Made by a program: the position numbers and the translations under genes. The notes under the pieces are model-generated. The model was not told the DNA's origin. It searched no databases and was given only the letters and a program-made list of their open reading frames with translations. This document shows positions 17,501 to 18,726 of a DNA stretch of 18,726 bases, piece by piece; within the stretch, counting starts at the first letter, position 1, and each line of letters begins with the position of its first letter. The stretch lies in the NCBI GenBank assembly GCA_042091035.1, contig JBELIG010000048.1, positions 1 through 18,726 on the forward strand. The letters are read 5' to 3'. Source of the DNA: AM-2324 sp042091035. GTDB lineage: Bacteria; Bacteroidota; Bacteroidia; Chitinophagales; Saprospiraceae.

Positions 17501-18177
17501 AAATATAGGTGCCCACCACTAATTATACAGGTTGTATCTGCGATATCTACATTGTCTCTATCTCTTAAATCTGCAATGGTAACCTCAATTGAATCTTGAG
17601 TTAGGCAAATATCACCAGTAGATTCTACGTCTGTATTGAAAAAGAAAATATCACCATCTACTGGACAATCTTCATAGCTAGTCTCAAGGACAGCTGTAAC
17701 AGCATATGTCTGGTTGTCTTGAACGTGAACTGCTTCAAATAAAAATTCTCCACCACAGTTAACTGCATTGAAGATATTTGAGGGTAATGTTTCTAGTTGA
17801 TTGAAGTATGCCGTTGTTGTATAGATTGGAGTAGTATCTCCGCAGGCAAACAAATTTAGATTGTAGGGCTCATCTGTAAGATCCTTCGTCAATAAAAATG
17901 TATTTCCATCGGGGTTGTTAATCGGAATTTGGAATTTCAATATTTCTTCATCCCCCATTGTGGTGGGCGATGAGCTATAATTGATGGAATTAGTTAAAGG
18001 ACTTTCCGCAAGGTTCGTTAGCCCTTGATCACAATTTTGAGCATTAGCAGATCCTAAAAAAACCAAAAAAACAAATGAGGAAATAAATGCCAAATTAAAT
18101 TGCGGAGTTTTAAGGTGTTTAAAATTGGCCATAAGGCTTTTTAAACTCCTTTTTGCAGAGATGTATAACTTTTTCAT
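8338..18177 (-). CDS. 3279-residue secreted mosaic protein: HYR repeats, lamin-tail-, P-domain-, dockerin- and cohesin-like modules, T9SS type A sorting domain
   Basis: A single uninterrupted frame encodes an exported cysteine-rich protein of about 3279 residues. A long basic n-region precedes the hydrophobic core LAFISSFVFLVFLGSANA (about 32-49), with cleavage likely before QNC. After an unassigned N-terminal third come HYR-like units (about 734-1022 and 1269-1476). A lamin-tail-like domain (about 1559-1699) and a P-domain-like module (about 1739-1852) follow, then many more HYR-like units (about 1860-2870). The C-terminal part is a carboxypeptidase-regulatory-like segment, a dockerin-like pair of calcium loops, a cohesin-like domain, and a sorting domain (about 3196-3279) with QNVPNPFKGQT and GVFYYTLEV. 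Such proteins leave through the outer-membrane type IX translocon and are usually anchored or released at the surface. Adhesion or matrix formation is inferred. The frame opens at TTG 18216, but ATG 18177 is preferred; ATG 18132 is an alternative that still retains a signal peptide. No enzyme motif was seen. Confidence 0.92.
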   Translation of the reverse strand: MKKLYISAKRSLKSLMANFKHLKTPQFNLAFISSFVFLVFLGSANAQNCDQGLTNLAESPLTNSINYSSSPTTMGDEEILKFQIPINNPDGNTFLLTKDLTDEPYNLNLFACGDTTPIYTTTAYFNQLETLPSNIFNAVNCGGEFLFEAVHVQDNQTYAVTAVLETSYEDCPVDGDIFFFNTDVESTGDICLTQDSIEVTIADLRDRDNVDIADTTCIISGGHLYLIDNDGISTTIEKNVDGARYFDPADFEDGFYELRFTYQCSNSTDSFTVFRFLELHEEPIAAFTDDSLTLDCHKQGESLFLSNYLSDDASTGGDYSVIPDPAYPDDNLMIADRFIPENNGVYSFIYEADNNGYCSDQPIKDTLVITFDLVPPFELELPPIERCKPNAYTIAVDLPTDAISLGNRWRWRLYKNGSLDYQVNFCPGETPVNFSHNEQQPAGGTTDVLTVCFDIFKNADDCNSESCSNTECRSFSVYNDSQGCACDGPEYSVCEAETNPNFTLGCSMFNFSFDIAEIVGTTIDLQNEFYYCADTSIVISLLQSNFAGFTVQESQNQTKIKDLPIVGALCDVFNFKLGWPFNWRPLGALYSALQCDVSVTEFIFNVLGNLATGSVGAEDTGAATYVVADTDGNGTFDYTVNPDYSDYPLTITNATVPNNVTGNGRTITIRMVAGFPYEPADVCGGITAEGKTLLELLPIEAIPVVGDGINAFLTGAGCDSEVSYSNSLDREVFIVNNSVPNFVNCPNGDTIRILEDFTCGSGAVWPIPIAVDACGGDILGFLQNPPANTAGLTATWHYDGFDIGDPIPAGFHTIRYIAQACNGNTSFCEFNVEVGPGDPLLQAPADLTYPTDYGYPNAVVNGIAPLSGIGCSTTITYEGTGATTISGQTDASGHTFNLGTTEIIYTMEFVNAQNQIITKKDTFDVTIVDNVQPVAQCGTIERILDNSGSVSIDAEELDGGTFDNVTDNADLIFLAQNAAGNVFIPQITFDCSDKGTNLRTLEITDEFGNKQTCIASIKIIDFFDDFDMTMDLPELCLETTNPEQLDFSNYLSIILPNSNSSINHDQVSTIGPDIKGMFAITGFVPSTGVVISAQDTLLGTSENNPNLVGFIDPDTGQYTPGESTGYVTISYVLYNESSIVDNNNEFDLDGCFKVVHEIFELRQPLEMDSPSCACGDFTQRYVDLDTVKGGLEPYTIQYSGGKLDLNSDGIADDLDGEYTYSAENGHDIWTYDEELGQLLMEYTNADWSITILDARGCEIFRSGSCDNIDVTSVPEITCPDDIGIVYTDEDMCTSLQEWTHPDIFSGQLADNCVVSTYVFYIKNADGSLTGPNDLSPLLNIDVDGNLDVDSLLFNASHHFPQGESTVNYYAADATGNFIECSFTVTVEDDQAPDFYNCPVPPVVENTETNHCDAYVNFALPIAQDNCDNPTITQIDNTGLTTGDRFPAGTTIMYWEAIDDSGNRDTCQVKVIVNDYLNTPEIVCVDDVISTTEDWSCEAQVYNLNPEIDGICLDNFSVFYEIFSDESHTNRIGHGTWDASGEYFEKGDSWLKYTIQSQPLLLISEISQSESTDQIELVNLGPAAIDISCLEIIRTAEDGAFTETLPMVNMLPSLAGTIIEVGEVLVFDFTADAPADMGACYVIQYMDNLIDQVAVNNYAGACAGFEGSLDGGNVYRIVEADSDHADDWAVEENCYLLTIGDLNDDLDPMPDNGTTTSLQSETVSVNTCDTKITIIDDEDPFCGALANANTYNGFGLNDINNTQCNRSTLAIPQNCIIGQMTLNMTGSATPSNSTITLISPQGFEYPISELPYDLFDDVYTLKSQGIWTIDIEPNTSGSFNMTAWNLEMTCMDPFSMSDESISSEPDLCGAQFDWTHPWFVDNCIEGTIEVTYTSDDAECVPESIDLTDFGGYDASEFFCVGTTTVTYTLIDEAGNDHECSFDVTVNDIEDPVVTCPADISIDLEGGACDIEVCFEPILASDNCSVIDTVYSQDPCTPFEIGVNVVTITLLDETGNSTSCNFDIEIIEYVPANYNMVCNDLVNIALDAQCEENISADMILEGNGYHCYEDYIITVTDLNGFVIPNSPTVDINDVGENFLVTVYDPDSGNECVGEISIQDSASPILDCPANTTVTCLQSTAYGATGQAILTSCEASVEWLIDDDFETFDSCDEIQSIITRIITVVDESGNASNCVQTITVERILIEDVTFPGYYDGTSNPVISCASANSNPNATSPAYTGRPKVGFVNLDLGPTCGLSVNMSDEIFDLCEGSYDILRTWSVYDGCLPPVPGINPITYTQLIKVVDKTGPSISCPPDETVSVDYLIGCNIDYQIPSASISDACSSFEVITTGPFGSIYGNGGTLQGLPQGTFEIEFQAIDDCNNKSFCEYNLTVVDSVSPAMICIQQKEVILNSGGYAEVNYEAFDLFSFDNCCLESLDVKRSGSAYGNSVSFSCDDDIVFVTLRGIDCYGNENTCISEVNVEDKTGPQVDCPADITIDCGVYYTDYAADLDNAQGSGLPDIDAYAFLEGDFGAGLSIDNCSASLDMTMEYGVNACGEGSIIRTWSSIDPSGNEAISCVQTITIEHQSDWSINFPEDWSGELASDCSIPDINYGEASVEGDDCEMVAISYIDETYLVSATGCYKVVRTWTAINWCTYDGALSQDNASVISASDNVYNVVGSDFVTHVQTLDIYDTVAPVIEDIGILSFEIIDGCAIDFELPAPVVEECTDTDFNVISADLLAYGAGTTYSNVPEGSYSITYGVSDACGNISFLTTTVEVTDGKNPTPYCVDELVIEIMPDGNGNGIAIVNAEDFDAGSFDNCTEVTDLVLSLSSDITQSTQEFDCSSVGIQTIELHVWDEAGNVDFCSVSLDIQDNNNICGPGSLTVSGTLITELDEAIESATIEINGGLFTSQTGLDGSFIFDQVLEGEDYSVVPSLDLDPDNGVTTFDVVLITRHILGIESLDSPYKIIAADANNSGSVSTLDVVNIRKVILNIDPNFPNNTSWRFVDETYTFPNPANPWAPGFPEVINFNNLGQDEDASFIGIKVGDVNGSAQSHSLVPAEEYDGEQSFMIKTDEQQLRKGQSYVVSLKANQPTLGFQFTLNFDNEKLSYEGLQDGLMTEENTGFTNISYGAITCSWNDNTEQKLDDSELISFEFKALEDGLLSDLISINSRITRAEAYSNAYPLQDVNLMIGEALADNIELYQNVPNPFKGQTRVNFYLPEDSDATLTIRDLNGKIVSEFSSEFSQGNNTLLIKDIPRGVFYYTLEVDRYLITRKMVKL
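8620..9530 (-). other. Carboxypeptidase-regulatory-like, dockerin-like and cohesin-like module (part of the 3279-residue protein)
   Basis: From the N-terminal side: a segment LTVSGTLITELDEAIESATI, then GLDGSFIFDQV, typical of carboxypeptidase-regulatory-like domains (about 2882-2926). Two dockerin-like calcium loops follow, DLDPDNGVTTFD with VVLITRHILG, and DANNSGSVSTLD with VVNIRKVIL. Both have Asp at loop positions 1 and 12 and Asp or Asn at position 3. A later KVGDVNGSA resembles a further half loop. The next ~125 residues (about 3062-3186) look cohesin-like: SYVVSLKANQPTLGFQFTLN, then FDNEKLSYEGL, and ELISFEFKAL. The assignment rests on motif resemblance only. Confidence 0.65.
9545..12595 (-). 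repeat. C-terminal array of HYR-like beta-sandwich repeats (part of the 3279-residue protein)
   Basis: Units of about 80-100 residues each begin with a variant of P-x-V-x-C-P-A-D-I-T-I, contain a D-N-C or D-A-C core, and end with D-E-x-G-N-x-x-x-C-x-x-x-I-x-V-x-D. Clear starts are VTCPADISIDLEGGACDIEV, ILDCPANTTVTCLQ, ISCPPDETVSVDYLIGC, MICIQQKEVILNSGGY, VDCPADITIDCGVYY and PYCVDELVIEIMPDGNGN. The units are diverged in sequence. HYR modules are Ig-like folds associated with adhesion in extracellular proteins. Confidence 0.8.
12620..13505 (-). other. Lamin-tail-like domain followed by P-domain-like module (part of the 3279-residue protein)
   Basis: LLISEISQSESTDQIELVNL starts a lamin-tail-like Ig fold (about residues 1559-1699); the remainder carries GEVLVFDF and VYRIVEAD. 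After a short linker, NTYNGFGLNDIN (about 1745) leads to a jelly-roll segment with MTLNMTGSATPSNSTITLIS, GIWTIDIEPNTSGSFNMTAW and LEMTCMD. This resembles the proprotein-convertase P domain (about 1739-1852). The pair interrupts the HYR repeats. Confidence 0.6.
13750..15975 (-). repeat. N-terminal group of HYR-like repeats with an intervening SprB-repeat-like segment (part of the 3279-residue protein)
   Basis: HYR-like units start at FVNCPNGDTIRILEDFTCGS (about residue 734), LQAPADLTYPTDYGYPNAVV (about 839), VAQCGTIERILDNSGSVSI (about 929), EITCPDDIGIVYTDEDMC (about 1269) and DFYNCPVPPVVENTETNHC (about 1389). Between the third and fourth lies a segment (about 1179-1259) with VKGGLEPYTIQYSGG and WSITILDARGCEI. 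That segment resembles a SprB repeat carrying an Asp-rich insertion. Confidence 0.65.
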
Positions 18178-18202
18178 GGATATAATTTGTTCACGTTTGC
18201 GT

Positions 18203-18234
18203 ACAATATATCTCAAAAGGGAATCTCAAGTCAA
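18203..18234 (-). promoter_or_regulatory. Candidate promoter of the 3279-residue protein gene
   Basis: On the minus strand, TTG (18232-18234), a 21 bp spacer and TATATTGT (18203-18210) approximate the Bacteroidota -33/-7 elements. Transcription would start near 18196, leaving a leader of about 20 nt before the ATG at 18177. Transcription starting there would also exclude the upstream TTG at 18214-18216 as the start codon. The -7 box is imperfect. Confidence 0.35.
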
Positions 18235-18418
18235 CAAAAAGTTGTCCTATGTAAGCTGAATATTAAAAACGGCAATTTTTTAATGTTTTTTAAAGAGTCA
18301 AATACCTAATAATTTGTACAAATGTTTTTTTGTTGTCTTTGGAAGCTGTATTTAAGTCTTTAGTTTTTAATGATCTATATGTCTTTTTGTGTCTTCTCAG
18401 GTCAAAGAAGTTTGTATA
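18235..18418. other. AT-rich intergenic region, nothing recognised
   Basis: The stretch between the terminator of the upstream T9SS cargo gene and the candidate promoter of the 3279-residue protein has no gene or clear structure. It shares the TTTG- and TTTTTG-rich texture of 6920-7020, as in TTTTTTTGTTGTCTTTGG, but no alignable repeat was found by eye. Confidence 0.4.
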
Positions 18419-18452
18419 ATAAAAAAGGGCTGCACAAGTATGAGCAGCCCTT
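18419..18452 (-). terminator. Rho-independent terminator of the upstream T9SS cargo gene
   Basis: AAGGGCTGC (18425-18433) pairs over 9 bp with GCAGCCCTT (18444-18452) around a 10-base loop, followed by six T on the minus strand. It lies 21 bp after the stop codon at 18474-18476. On the plus strand it is followed by CTTTTAATT, so it could act weakly in both directions. Confidence 0.88.
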
Positions 18453-18473
18453 CTTTTAATTGAACTTATTAAG

Positions 18474-18726
18474 TTAGAACTTAATCATTTTCATTGTTTT
18501 TGAAAAGCCTTCTACTTCCAAGGTATAGTAGAATACTCCTTTAGGAATTTCATTGATTTCAACAGAATTGTAGCCTTTTTCATACTTGGATTCAATCAAC
18601 TTAATGACCTTTCCATGTACATCTCTGAGGGTAAGTTTTACCTCCTCCTGTGATGCAAGTGTAAATCCTATAGTTGTTTGACCCTTGAACGGGTTTGGCG
18701 TATTCTGATAAAGGTCAGTACCTAAG
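18474..18726 (-). CDS. C-terminal end of a secreted protein with T9SS type A sorting domain (5' part beyond window)
   Basis: The frame is open from the right edge to a TAA at 18474-18476, giving 83 residues of the C-terminus of a larger protein. The residues form a complete type IX sorting domain: LYQNTPNPFKGQT, LTLRDVHGKVI, EIPKGVFYYTLEVEG and the basic end TMKMIKF. It matches the sorting domain of the neighbouring 3279-residue protein closely along its whole length, with identical stretches NPFKGQT and GVFYYTLEV. What the rest of the protein does cannot be seen. It has its own terminator and is therefore probably not cotranscribed with the next gene. Confidence 0.93.
   Translation of the reverse strand, partial: LGTDLYQNTPNPFKGQTTIGFTLASQEEVKLTLRDVHGKVIKLIESKYEKGYNSVEINEIPKGVFYYTLEVEGFSKTMKMIKF

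Noticed and set aside
18178..18216. TTG start giving a 13-residue longer giant protein
   Set aside because: The extension lies upstream of a normal signal peptide and overlaps a candidate -7 box. ATG at 18177 is the better start.
1..18726. Defence system, prophage or transposon
   Set aside because: No nuclease, reverse transcriptase, integrase, transposase or attachment-site duplication was seen beside ssrA or elsewhere. The sequence downstream of the tmRNA 3' end goes straight into its terminator.

Overview
This AT-rich window comes from a member of the Bacteroidota, probably a Saprospiria-like or related marine or sediment lineage. The evidence is a PorP/SprF-family outer-membrane protein, two C-terminal type IX secretion (T9SS type A) sorting domains, very large PKD and HYR repeat proteins, candidate promoters of the TTTG/TAnnTTTG type, no evident Shine-Dalgarno sequences, and a tmRNA tag of the G-x-x-N-Y-A-x-A-A form found in this phylum. 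All recognised protein genes lie on the minus strand. The tmRNA gene is the only clear plus-strand gene.

Layout from left to right: (1) 1-4252, the N-terminal 1417 codons of a giant secreted PKD-repeat protein that runs off the left edge. (2) 4269-5420, a PorP/SprF-like protein 16 bp upstream of it and almost certainly in the same operon. (3) 5582-6778, a lysine-ketoglutarate reductase-type saccharopine dehydrogenase with a strong terminator behind it. (4) 6779-7096, a non-coding stretch with a hairpin plus T-tract on the minus strand and a near-consensus promoter on the plus strand. (5) 7097-7468, tmRNA (ssrA) with its terminator. (6) 7532-8071, a small SnoaL/NTF2-like lipoprotein converging on ssrA. 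(7) 8338-18177, a 3279-residue secreted mosaic protein of HYR repeats, lamin-tail-like, P-domain-like, dockerin-like and cohesin-like modules, ending in a T9SS sorting domain. (8) 18474-18726, the C-terminal end of another T9SS cargo with a closely similar sorting domain.

Two themes run through the window. The first is cell-surface display or secretion of giant multidomain proteins through the type IX system: three cargo-type genes and one PorP/SprF partner. The second is housekeeping: trans-translation by tmRNA and lysine degradation. I see no defence island, CRISPR array, integrase or transposon. The parts most worth following up are the domain architecture of the 3279-residue protein, the repeat array of the PKD protein, and the unexplained regulatory structures upstream of the saccharopine dehydrogenase and of ssrA.

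Several open frames here extend upstream to a TTG codon. In each of those cases an internal ATG immediately before a convincing signal peptide or conserved N-terminus is the better start, and that is what is annotated.
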